DNA from: Treponema socranskii subsp. buccale
Lineage (GTDB): Bacteria > Spirochaetota > Spirochaetia > Treponematales > Treponemataceae
Direction: 5' to 3'
DNA length: 64,000 bases
Assembly (NCBI RefSeq): GCF_024181585.1
Contig: NZ_CP054258.1
Coordinates: 992,001 to 1,056,000, forward strand
Shown: positions 47,816 through 55,807 of the stretch, piece by piece
Position numbering within the stretch: the stretch's first letter is position 1
Layout of the letters: each line of letters starts with the position of its first letter
Translations under genes and position numbers: made by a program
The notes under the pieces: model-generated
What the model saw: only the letters and a program-made list of their open reading frames with translations
Told to the model about the DNA's origin: nothing
Databases searched by the model: none

Positions 47816-49849
47816 ATGATATACGTTTCGACCGAAAAAATATCCGCCGCGCTTTTACAGGGGGAAAACCCGTTGCCGCATTTCCGTTCGCGCGAACACG
47901 ATATGCACGTCGAGTTTCTGAAAGGCACGCCGCCCTTTTGCTCGAGCGGAGCGGGCTTTTCGTGCGGGTATCGGGTTTTGCCGTATACGGTGCAGGACAG
48001 ATACGACCGTAACAGAAAGGAATGCGATATCCGCACGATCGTCATGGAAAACGATTTTATAAAAGCGGAATTTCTTCCCGATTGGGGAGGGCGGCTTTGG
48101 TCGCTCGTCGATAAAACGGAGGGGCGCGAGCTTTTGTATAAAAACGAAGTGCTCCAGCCGGCAAATCTCGCCATACGCAATGCGTGGTTTTCAGGCGGCA
48201 TCGAATGGAATGTGGGGCAGTACGGGCACGCGTTTACAACCTGTTCGACTGTCGGCTTTGCGTCGGTGCGCGCATCGGACGGTGAAGAATTTTTGCGCAT
48301 GTATTCGTATGAGCGGTGTAAAGATTTTTTTTGGCAAATCGATTTTCATCTTCCCCCATCCTCGCGCTTTCTGTACGCGCATCCGGTTATCTTCAACATA
48401 AACGACGAGCCGCTTTCCGTTTATTATTGGACGAATATCGCAGTGTCGCAGACGGAATCGTCCCGCGTATTCGCTTCTTCCCGTCATGCCCTGTATAAGA
48501 CGCCGGATGATCAAAACGGCAGACCGACTTTCGGTTACGGCCGCATGCCGTTTTTTCCCATAGCTCCCGACATCGACCTGTCCTATCCTGCGCGCATTCC
48601 TTTTTCGAGCGAATACTTTTTTAACTGTACCGACGAATCCCATCCGTGGGAAGCAGCCCTCGAAAAAGACGGTGCGGGTTTATTCGATGTTTCGACCGGA
48701 GAGCTTTCATACCGGAAAATGTTTTGCTGGGGAAACTGCCGCGGCGGGAGGCATTGGGGGAGCTTTCTCGCAGGGGAAGCCGAAACGTCGCTTGGCGCAC
48801 GCGAAGGAGAAGAGGAAACTGCCGACTGCCGCTACTTTGAAATACAGGCGGGGCTTTCGCAGACGCAGCTCCACGGCGTCAGTATGCCCCCGCGCGACAG
48901 GTGGGAGTGGACGCAGGCTTTCGGACTTCTTTGCGTATCGGCAAGCGATGCCGCATCGAACGATTGGAACCTCGCCGCGAGCGCCGTCGAGCGCAGCGTA
49001 CGCGATTCGATCGACACGTCAAAGCTCGATTTGCTCGACGCATCCTATGCGGCTGAAGCCGATCTTCCGATTGCAAAAACGCTTTTCGATGCGGGAGAAT
49101 GGGGCGCGCTCGAAAAAGAGCGGCGGATGATGCAGGGCGAAAGCGATATACCGCCGTCTGCGGCCTTTTGTTTTTCGGGCAAGCAAAACCAGTGGCGGCT
49201 TTTGCTTACGGAAGAAAGCTTTCCGTATCGCGCCCCCGAAGACGGTCCGGGTCAATTTATGACGGGGAGAAAATGGCAGCGCCTGCTCGAAGCATACATA
49301 GCCGCTTCGAAAGAGATGCCCCCGTGGAATGCATTCTATCACTTGGGCGTTATGAAAATGGAAAACGGTGATGAAAAAGGTGCCGCATCGTGTTGGCTCG
49401 ATGCCGAAAAAGCGTGCAGCACCGCGTGGACGCAGAGAAATCTCGCGCAGCTTGCGCTTTTCAAAAACGATATTGCCGGAGCGCTTTCGCATTATGAGCG
49501 CGCTTCCCGGGCTGCAGGATTTTACGCGGACGTCTCCGTCGCCGAAGAATATGCAGCCCTCCTCGTGCAAACGGAACGCTATGAAAAAGCGATCGAACTC
49601 TATAGCTCGCTTCCCGATGCGTGGAAAAACAGCGACTCTCTTGTTATCGCGTACGGCAGGGCATGCGCATCGCTCGGAAAAAAAGATGAAGCGTACAAAA
49701 CGCTTTCCCGCAACTTTGCGAATATCCGCGAAAGTGAATCCCCTCTCGCCGATATTTGGAGCAGAATGCACGCTTCGCCGCCTCCCTTTTGCCTCGATTT
49801 CAGCATGAAGTCTTCCGGCGGATCGAGCGGTCGAAAGGAGGTACGATAA
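47816..49849 (+). CDS. DUF5107 domain protein with C-terminal TPRs
   Basis: This encodes 677 residues. Residues about 70-350 show the DUF5107 pattern, a galactose-mutarotase-like beta sandwich (FLPDWGGRLWSLVDK about 85-99; RNAWFSGGIEWNVGQYG about 122-138; CWGNCRGGRHWGSFLAG about 305-321). The last about 250 residues contain TPR-like helices (NAFYHLGVMKMENGDEKGAAS; LFKNDIAGALSHYERASRAAG). There is no signal peptide, so it is cytoplasmic. Proteins of this architecture recur next to sugar importers in Treponema and Firmicutes but have no established reaction. ATG 47816 was chosen because the longer frame overlaps the permease. Confidence 0.82.
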   Translation: MIYVSTEKISAALLQGENPLPHFRSREHDMHVEFLKGTPPFCSSGAGFSCGYRVLPYTVQDRYDRNRKECDIRTIVMENDFIKAEFLPDWGGRLWSLVDKTEGRELLYKNEVLQPANLAIRNAWFSGGIEWNVGQYGHAFTTCSTVGFASVRASDGEEFLRMYSYERCKDFFWQIDFHLPPSSRFLYAHPVIFNINDEPLSVYYWTNIAVSQTESSRVFASSRHALYKTPDDQNGRPTFGYGRMPFFPIAPDIDLSYPARIPFSSEYFFNCTDESHPWEAALEKDGAGLFDVSTGELSYRKMFCWGNCRGGRHWGSFLAGEAETSLGAREGEEETADCRYFEIQAGLSQTQLHGVSMPPRDRWEWTQAFGLLCVSASDAASNDWNLAASAVERSVRDSIDTSKLDLLDASYAAEADLPIAKTLFDAGEWGALEKERRMMQGESDIPPSAAFCFSGKQNQWRLLLTEESFPYRAPEDGPGQFMTGRKWQRLLEAYIAASKEMPPWNAFYHLGVMKMENGDEKGAASCWLDAEKACSTAWTQRNLAQLALFKNDIAGALSHYERASRAAGFYADVSVAEEYAALLVQTERYEKAIELYSSLPDAWKNSDSLVIAYGRACASLGKKDEAYKTLSRNFANIRESESPLADIWSRMHASPPPFCLDFSMKSSGGSSGRKEVR

Positions 49850-50006
49850 AAAGCGCCGTCTGAAATATCGCCGTCGCTTTTTATCTCGAGTTTGCACGGA
49901 TGTTTGCAGAAGAAGTGTATGTGTATCGTTTTGATAAAAACAGAATAGATATGATATACCGTATTTCGCAAACTCGACTATTCAACGTGTGCGCTTACGC
50001 GCACGG
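49850..50006 (+). promoter_or_regulatory. Intergenic region with possible promoter before the NahK-like gene
   Basis: CGAGTTTGC (49887-49895) is complementary to GCAAACTCG (49968-49976). TTGATA (49931-49936) and GATATA (49953-49958), 16 bp apart, form a candidate promoter. GTGCGC-TTAC-GCGCAC (49989-50004) is a compact hairpin in the predicted leader. Confidence 0.4.
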
Positions 50007-50056
50007 CTAAAAACTTTTTCGGATGTCGAAACATCCTGCAAAAGTTTTTATGGGAG
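50007..50056 (+). promoter_or_regulatory. Hairpin/Shine-Dalgarno leader element, copy 3
   Basis: This is the clearest copy. AAAAACTTTT (50009-50018) pairs perfectly with AAAAGTTTTT (50040-50049), and GGATG (50021-50025) pairs with CATCC (50032-50036) inside. The invariant 3' block CTGCAAAAGTTTTTATGGGAG (50036-50056) ends in the Shine-Dalgarno, 5 nt before ATG 50062. Confidence 0.7.
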
Positions 50057-50061
50057 TCCTT

Positions 50062-51183
50062 ATGACCAGCGAAAAAGCGAATACGGAAATACGCGATATC
50101 CTCTCATCCTATCCGTTTTCCGGAATCTGCCGCTCGTGCGTCCGCTTCGGAAGCGGCCACATCAACGACACTTTTTTTGCAACCTATGACAACGGCGGAA
50201 AAGAAAATCGTTATATCGTGCAGCGTATCAATACCGACGTATTCAAAGACGTTGACGCGCTCATGGACAATATCTGGCGCGTTACTTCGTTCCTTGCAGA
50301 AAAAATTATTAAAAACGGAGGAGACGCGTCGCGTGAAGCGATGACCTTTATTAAAAATAAAGAGGGTGCTCTCTATACCCGAAGCAAAAAAGGCGCGTGC
50401 TGGAGGGCGTATCGCTTTATCGAAGACGCGCTGAGTATAGATGCCGCGCAAAGCGAAGCCGATTTTTACAACGCCTCTTATGCGTTCGGCACATTTCAAT
50501 ATCTTCTCTCCGATTTTCCGGCAGCCTCACTGCATGAAACGATTCCCGCTTTTCACGACACGCCGAAGCGCTACCGCGATTTTATCGATACGGTAAAGCG
50601 CGACGCGTGCGGCAGAGCGGCATCCGTTCGGGACGAAATCGATTTTTATATTTCGCACGAAGACGATATGCGCGTATACGCCGACGCATACGGCGCGGGC
50701 GTCCTTCCCCTCCGCGTGACGCACAACGATGCGAAACTCAATAACGTGCTCCTCGACAGGGAGACGCGTAAAGGTTTATGCGTTATCGATTTGGATACGG
50801 TGATGCCGGGTTTTGCGGGTTTCGATTTCGGAGATGCGATACGCTTCGGCGCGAGTACGGGTGCCGAAGACGAAAGGGATCTGTCGAAGGTGCGTCTCGA
50901 CGAAGGCCTCTTTCGCGCCGGTGCGGAGGGATATATCGCAGGCTCGCGCGGTACGCTCACCGAAGATGAGCTTCGCCTGCTTCCTGTAGGAGCAAAGATT
51001 ATGACGCTCGAATGCGGCATGCGCTTTCTCGCCGACTATATCGAAGGCGACCGCTATTTTAAGACAGACCGTGAATCTCACAACCTCGACCGCGCCCGCA
51101 CACAGATAAAGCTCGTGCGAGAATTCGAAAAACGGAAGGATTCACTCGAAGCGATTGTGCGCTCCCTTTCTTCCGCTCGCTGA
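50062..51183 (+). CDS. NahK-like N-acetylhexosamine 1-kinase (APH fold)
   Basis: This encodes 373 residues with the aminoglycoside-phosphotransferase fold. FGSGHINDTFFATY (residues about 27-40) is the nucleotide loop, VTHNDAKLNNVLLD (about 223-236) the catalytic HND loop and VIDLDTVMPGFAGFDFGDAIRFG the metal loop. The last two are characteristic of Bifidobacterium NahK, which makes GlcNAc-1-P or GalNAc-1-P. Substrate here is inferred. It lies between the two transporter sets of the locus. Unlike the bifidobacterial cluster, no lacto-N-biose phosphorylase is adjacent. ATG 50062 is fixed by GGGAG. Confidence 0.82.
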   Translation: MTSEKANTEIRDILSSYPFSGICRSCVRFGSGHINDTFFATYDNGGKENRYIVQRINTDVFKDVDALMDNIWRVTSFLAEKIIKNGGDASREAMTFIKNKEGALYTRSKKGACWRAYRFIEDALSIDAAQSEADFYNASYAFGTFQYLLSDFPAASLHETIPAFHDTPKRYRDFIDTVKRDACGRAASVRDEIDFYISHEDDMRVYADAYGAGVLPLRVTHNDAKLNNVLLDRETRKGLCVIDLDTVMPGFAGFDFGDAIRFGASTGAEDERDLSKVRLDEGLFRAGAEGYIAGSRGTLTEDELRLLPVGAKIMTLECGMRFLADYIEGDRYFKTDRESHNLDRARTQIKLVREFEKRKDSLEAIVRSLSSAR

Positions 51184-51210
51184 TTATCGCTCTGTGAACT
51201 GAACGCGAAC

Positions 51211-51240
51211 TTGACATCGCTTTTTATGCGGTATTATGAT
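51211..51240 (+). promoter_or_regulatory. Promoter of the second sugar ABC operon
   Basis: A consensus TTGACA (51211-51216) and TATGAT (51235-51240) are 18 bp apart. The expected start at about 51247 leaves a 19-nt leader with GGAGG (51257-51261) before ATG 51266. Confidence 0.6.
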
Positions 51241-51265
51241 AGTATCGATTTTCGATGGAGGCATT

Positions 51266-52534
51266 ATGAAAAAAATCGTAAAAGTGTTCGGTGCGCTCTG
51301 CATCGCCTTCGCTGCCGCTCAAGCTTTTGCAGCTGGTCCGACGAGTGCCAAAGGCGCTCCCGTGACGATGAAGATTACGACGTGGACGAGCAACAAAGAT
51401 CAAATCGCGCTGCTCAATTCGTTCGTCGAAGAGTTTGCGCAAAAAAAAGGTATCGCCATTAAAGCCGATTTCGAAACGATTCCGTTCGGCGAATATACGG
51501 CGAAGCTTTCACTCGAATTGCAGGGAAATGCGGCGCCTGACGTGTTTTGGATTCTCGAAACGTCGGCTCCCGCCTTTATCCGCGCGAAGACGCTTGCAAA
51601 TCTTTCGAACGCGCTCGCTTCGTACAACCGCGACGACCTTTCCGAATCGGCGCTCGAATTGTGGAAAAGCGGCAAAGCCGTTTACGCCGTTCCCTTTTCC
51701 ACTTCTCCGTTTTTTATTCTTTATAATGCCGACTTGTTAAAAAAAGCGGGTGTAAAAACTCCCGAACAAATGATTAAAGACGGCACATGGACATGGGAAA
51801 ACTTCCGCACGATGTGCAAACAGATCAAAGACAAAACGGGTGTGTGGGCATACCAAACGGTGGACGGCGGCGGTTACGGCGACCGCATACTGCACAATCT
51901 CTGTCCGATAATCCGCTCATACGGCGGAGACGCGTGGCAGGGAAACAAAGTGCTTATCAATACTCCCGAAAGCGTCAAAGCGATTTCGCTCTTTCACAAT
52001 ATGGTATTTAAAGACCGCTCGGTCGTTCCGCCCGGAGATCAAAGCGATTTTTATGCCGGAAACGCCGCTATGACCGTGGGACAGGTTTCCCGCGTGTCGA
52101 AGCTCGTATCCGCGCCTTTTGCGTGGGGTATGGCACCGATGCCTGCAGGTCCCAAGGGCAATATCCCTGTCATAGGACAGGCTGCGATCGCCGCAAATGC
52201 GCGCGGCAAAAAGGCCGCCCTCGCGTCGGAACTTGTCGCCTATATGACAAGCGAAAGTTGTGCGGCGCGTATGGCCGGCATTTGGCCGCCGGCACGCAAA
52301 TCGGTGCTCGCCTCCGCTGCGTTTTTGAGCAGCAATCCGAACGTCAAACCCGAACAGATGAAAGCTTCCGTCGCCGATTCCATTGCGACAGGCCGCGTTC
52401 TTCCGTCTCATGCGCTGTACACGCAGATCCAAGTCGAATCCCGCATGGTATGGGATAAACTGTGGAAAGCCGACGCCGACGTCAAAGCCGTTGTCGACGA
52501 AGTCGCAAAAGTCTATTCAAAATACATCAAATAA
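51266..52534 (+). CDS. Sugar ABC transporter substrate-binding protein (second set)
   Basis: This encodes 422 residues. The signal peptide (about 1-22, ending QAFAAG) has no lipobox cysteine, so a soluble periplasmic protein is expected, in contrast to the lipoprotein at 44541. MKITTWTSNKDQIALLNSF, PDVFWILETSAPAF and FSTSPFFILYNADLLKKAGV are typical of family 1 solute-binding proteins. GGAGG (51257-51261) selects ATG 51266 over ATG 51236. Two permeases follow directly. The ligand is unknown; the neighbours point to a host glycan sugar. Confidence 0.92.
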   Translation: MKKIVKVFGALCIAFAAAQAFAAGPTSAKGAPVTMKITTWTSNKDQIALLNSFVEEFAQKKGIAIKADFETIPFGEYTAKLSLELQGNAAPDVFWILETSAPAFIRAKTLANLSNALASYNRDDLSESALELWKSGKAVYAVPFSTSPFFILYNADLLKKAGVKTPEQMIKDGTWTWENFRTMCKQIKDKTGVWAYQTVDGGGYGDRILHNLCPIIRSYGGDAWQGNKVLINTPESVKAISLFHNMVFKDRSVVPPGDQSDFYAGNAAMTVGQVSRVSKLVSAPFAWGMAPMPAGPKGNIPVIGQAAIAANARGKKAALASELVAYMTSESCAARMAGIWPPARKSVLASAAFLSSNPNVKPEQMKASVADSIATGRVLPSHALYTQIQVESRMVWDKLWKADADVKAVVDEVAKVYSKYIK

Positions 52535-52636
52535 GGCGCTTGCAGGGTTTTCTCATAATCGAACGCGGTGAAAACTTCTCCGCGTTCGCTCTTAGGGGCA
52601 AAGACAGTCCTGCCGGCAAGAGATCTCATACACAAT

Positions 52637-53548
52637 ATGAAACATATAAAATCATATAAAGCGGGAGCTTTGACGAGAGCCGAAAGTATTTCGGGTTTCG
52701 CTTTTATCGCTCCGCAGATGATCGGCTACGCTCTTTTCGTTTTATTTCCCCTCATCATGATATTCGTCTATTCGTTCGAAGAGAAAAATCTCCTCTTCGG
52801 TTCGGCGGGGTTTGCGGGAGGGACAAATTACGCGGCGCTTGCCGAAGATCCGCTGTTTATGAAAACGCTCGGCAATACTTTCGTGTTTTCACTCGGCGTC
52901 GTACCGCTGAACCTCATCCTCGCGCTCGCTCTTGCGCTCTATCTCGGACGGGAGAAAAATGCGCACTGGTATGTGAATACGATCGTCTTTTTGCCGGTTG
53001 TAACGAGCGGCGTCGCATGGTCGATCGTGTGCAAATATCTTTTGCAGGGAGGCGACAGCGGGCCGGTAAATCGGTTTCTTTCGCTCTTCGGCATTGCAGG
53101 ACCGAACTGGCTCTACGAAAAGGGCTGGGCTATGGCGGGCGTTATCGTAAGCCGCGTACTCAAAAACCTCGGTATGAACGTGCTCATTTTAACGGGCGCG
53201 GTACTCAATATGCCCGAAGACGTTATCGAAGCCGCGCGTATCGACGGGGCGGAGCGTTTTACGCTTTTTCGGAAAATCAAGCTGCCGCTTCTCATGCCGT
53301 CCGTATTGATGATTGCGATCGTCACGGTAATCGGTTCCATGCGCGTATTCGATACGATAAAATTGATGACCGACGGAGGTCCCGAAGGTTCGACGATGGT
53401 GCTTGTCTATTATATCTATCATCAGGCGTTTAAAATGTTCGATATCGGATACGCGAGTACGCTTTCGGTGCTGCTCTTCGTAATCGTGCTTGCGTTCACC
53501 GTAGTACAGTGGAACATCCGAAAAAAGGTGTCATACTATGAAAATTAA
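52637..53548 (+). CDS. Sugar ABC transporter permease (second set, MalF type)
   Basis: This encodes 303 residues with six membrane helices (first about residues 18-42, SGFAFIAPQMIGYALFVLF). The EAA loop IEAARIDGAERFTLFRKIKLP (about 195-215) is intact. ATG 52637 is chosen for the hydrophobic N-terminus; an earlier in-frame ATG at 52568 adds an unlikely basic extension, and the Shine-Dalgarno is weak. It overlaps the next permease gene by 11 nt, so translation is coupled. Confidence 0.9.
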   Translation: MKHIKSYKAGALTRAESISGFAFIAPQMIGYALFVLFPLIMIFVYSFEEKNLLFGSAGFAGGTNYAALAEDPLFMKTLGNTFVFSLGVVPLNLILALALALYLGREKNAHWYVNTIVFLPVVTSGVAWSIVCKYLLQGGDSGPVNRFLSLFGIAGPNWLYEKGWAMAGVIVSRVLKNLGMNVLILTGAVLNMPEDVIEAARIDGAERFTLFRKIKLPLLMPSVLMIAIVTVIGSMRVFDTIKLMTDGGPEGSTMVLVYYIYHQAFKMFDIGYASTLSVLLFVIVLAFTVVQWNIRKKVSYYEN

Positions 53549-54374
53549 TAATATGATCCGCGCGTACGTTCCGTACATTATCATTGCGCTCGCGCTCAGC
53601 GTGCTGTTCGTCTATCCCTTTTGGTGGATGCTTGTCAATTCTTTAAACGAACCCGCTCTCATTTTCGGTAAGCCCTCTCTCCTTCCGAAATCGTGGAGCT
53701 GGCATAATTACCGCGCCGTATTCGAAGTGCAGCCTTTTGCGCGCCATTACGCGAATACGCTTTTGGTTGCCGCCGTCGCCACTTCGGGCAACGTTGTCAT
53801 CGCTTCGCTCAGCGGCTATGCGTTTGCGCGCATACGCTTTCCGTATAAAAACGCACTCTTTGTAGTTCTGCTTACCGCGATGATGATGCCGATCGAAGTG
53901 ACGATAATCCCGATGTACTTTCAGATGATACGTCTGCACGCACTTGACTCCCTCATTCCGCTCATGCTCATTCCGATTTTTTGCGCGCAGGGAGCCTTTT
54001 CGGCCTTTATGTTTCGGCAATATTATATCACGGTGCCCAAAGAGCTCGAAGAAGCCGCCCGTATGGACGGACTTTCCCTTTTCGGCACATTTATTAAAAT
54101 CATGTTTCCGATTTCGCTTCCCGTCGCATCGTCCGCGGCTATTCTCGCGTTTTTATCGGTATGGAATATGTACCTCGAGCCGCTCGTATTCATAAACAGT
54201 TTGGAAAAGTTTACGCTGCCGCTGTCGCTTGCGAACTTCAACGATTCTTACGGTTTGCCGCAGTGGCACTTGCAGCTTGCAGCGACGACGCTTTCCGTGC
54301 TTCCGATCATCGCAGTCTATCTTTTATTTCAGAGGAAGATTACGAACGCTATGGTCAATTCGGGCATAAAATAA
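53538..54374 (+). CDS. Sugar ABC transporter permease (second set, MalG type)
   Basis: This encodes 278 residues with six membrane helices (first about residues 9-32, PYIIIALALSVLFVYPFWW) and the EAA loop LEEAARMDGLSLFGTFIKIMFP (about 170-190). It overlaps the previous permease by 11 nt, with AAAGGTG upstream of the ATG. The FAD oxidoreductase gene follows 17 bp downstream, tying that enzyme to the transported compound. Confidence 0.92.
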   Translation: MKINNMIRAYVPYIIIALALSVLFVYPFWWMLVNSLNEPALIFGKPSLLPKSWSWHNYRAVFEVQPFARHYANTLLVAAVATSGNVVIASLSGYAFARIRFPYKNALFVVLLTAMMMPIEVTIIPMYFQMIRLHALDSLIPLMLIPIFCAQGAFSAFMFRQYYITVPKELEEAARMDGLSLFGTFIKIMFPISLPVASSAAILAFLSVWNMYLEPLVFINSLEKFTLPLSLANFNDSYGLPQWHLQLAATTLSVLPIIAVYLLFQRKITNAMVNSGIK

Positions 54375-54391
54375 ATTCGCGGAGCGGATAT

Positions 54392-55747
54392 ATGAATGAT
54401 ATATATGATTTCGATTGCATCGTAGCGGGAGGAGGCATTGCGGGTTCGCTCGCCGCCGCAAGCGCGGGCCGTATGGGGCTTTCCGTGCTGCTCGCCGAAG
54501 AGCAGGGAGCGCTCGGCGGTTCCATGACGAGTTCTGGAACCGGTCCCATGATGACCTTTCACGCGGGAAGCACGCAAGTGATCCGTGGAATCACCGACGA
54601 GCTCGTGCGGCGTCTCGTAAAAAAAGGCTTGTCGCCCGGACATACGGTCGATTCTACCGGTTATACGTATACGGTTACTCCTTTCGACGCTGAAGGCTTT
54701 AAGCGGGAGCTCGAGCTTATGTGCCTTGAAGCGGGAGTTACGATTTTATATCACTCATCGATTGAAAGCGTGTCCCTTTGCGCGGGAAGGGCGGAATCCG
54801 TTTCATTATTAAGCTGCGGAAAAAAACTTTCTGCGCGCGCTCCGTATTTTATCGATGCGACGGGGGACGGAGACCTCATTTTTCAGGCGGGCGTACCTTA
54901 TGCAGAGGGAAGGGATTCCGACGGCAAAGATCAGCCCATGACGATGAACTTCCGCCTTTCGAATGTCGATATCGACTCGATCCGCGCTCTTATGGACAAG
55001 GACGCATCGCTTTTTCCTTTTTTGAAATCGAAAATCGGCATACAAAAAAAAGCGAGCCGTCTTTCGTGTTCGGGCTTTGAAGATATTATGAAAGACGGTA
55101 TCAAAAAAGGGGAAATCACCTTTGACCGCGATATAGCGCTTTTTTTCGAAACGAATACGAGGGACGAAGTGATCGTCAATATGACGCGCATAAACGGCGA
55201 AAGCCCCGTCGATCCCTTCGGCATCAGCCGCGCGGAAACCGAGGGAAGACGGCAAGTGTGGGAGCTGTACGCTTTTATGAAAAAGCACATACCGGGTTTC
55301 GCCCGCGCTCACCTTATCGCATCGGGTCCTTCAGTCGGCGTACGAAGTTCTCGCCGCATGAAAGGCATTTATACGATTACGGCGGACGATATTCTTTCCG
55401 CCCGCCGCTTCGATGATGCGGTTGTCGCATTCGGCTATCCGATCGATATCCATTCGAGCGACGGAGCGGCGACCGATTCGCGCTTTTTGAAAGACGGAGA
55501 ATACTATACGATTCCTTACCGTACGCTCGTCAACGCTTCCGTGCCGAATGTTATGGCCGCGGGAAGAGACATAAGCGCATCCTTTGAAGCGCAGGCGTCG
55601 ACGCGCCTTTCTCCGTGCTGCGGTGCGCTCGGAGAAGCCGCAGGTGTTGCCGCTGCAATCGCAAAACGGCACGGCTGTCTTCCGATCGATGTTCCGACGG
55701 GAGAACTCCGAGCGGCACTCGAAGAACGGGGCGCATTTTTAGGATAG
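54392..55747 (+). CDS. FAD-dependent oxidoreductase (PF12831-like)
   Basis: This encodes 451 residues. The FAD-binding dinucleotide motif is CIVAGGGIAGSLAAASAGRMG (residues about 8-28), with FIDATGDGDLIFQAG (about 155) and the C-terminal NVMAAGRDISASFEA and GALGEAAGVAAA completing the cofactor fold. There is no signal peptide, so it is cytoplasmic. Members beside sugar transporters in Firmicutes and spirochaetes are annotated only as FAD-dependent oxidoreductase. Oxidation of an imported sugar or a modified group is an inference. ATG 54392 is preceded by GGAGCGG; the longer frame overlaps the permease. It ends the locus. Confidence 0.88.
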   Translation: MNDIYDFDCIVAGGGIAGSLAAASAGRMGLSVLLAEEQGALGGSMTSSGTGPMMTFHAGSTQVIRGITDELVRRLVKKGLSPGHTVDSTGYTYTVTPFDAEGFKRELELMCLEAGVTILYHSSIESVSLCAGRAESVSLLSCGKKLSARAPYFIDATGDGDLIFQAGVPYAEGRDSDGKDQPMTMNFRLSNVDIDSIRALMDKDASLFPFLKSKIGIQKKASRLSCSGFEDIMKDGIKKGEITFDRDIALFFETNTRDEVIVNMTRINGESPVDPFGISRAETEGRRQVWELYAFMKKHIPGFARAHLIASGPSVGVRSSRRMKGIYTITADDILSARRFDDAVVAFGYPIDIHSSDGAATDSRFLKDGEYYTIPYRTLVNASVPNVMAAGRDISASFEAQASTRLSPCCGALGEAAGVAAAIAKRHGCLPIDVPTGELRAALEERGAFLG

Positions 55748-55770
55748 AGCCGGTATTAATAAATGCCGCA

Positions 55771-55800
55771 CTGGCAAAGATTCATACAATCTGTTATCAT
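55771..55800 (+). promoter_or_regulatory. argS promoter, probable leaderless start
   Basis: CTGGCA (55771-55776) and TATCAT (55795-55800) are 18 bp apart. Seven bases separate the -10 from ATG 55808, so the leader would be about 1 nt. The -35 is weaker than in the other leaderless candidates. Confidence 0.45.
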
Positions 55801-55807
55801 AGCGCCT

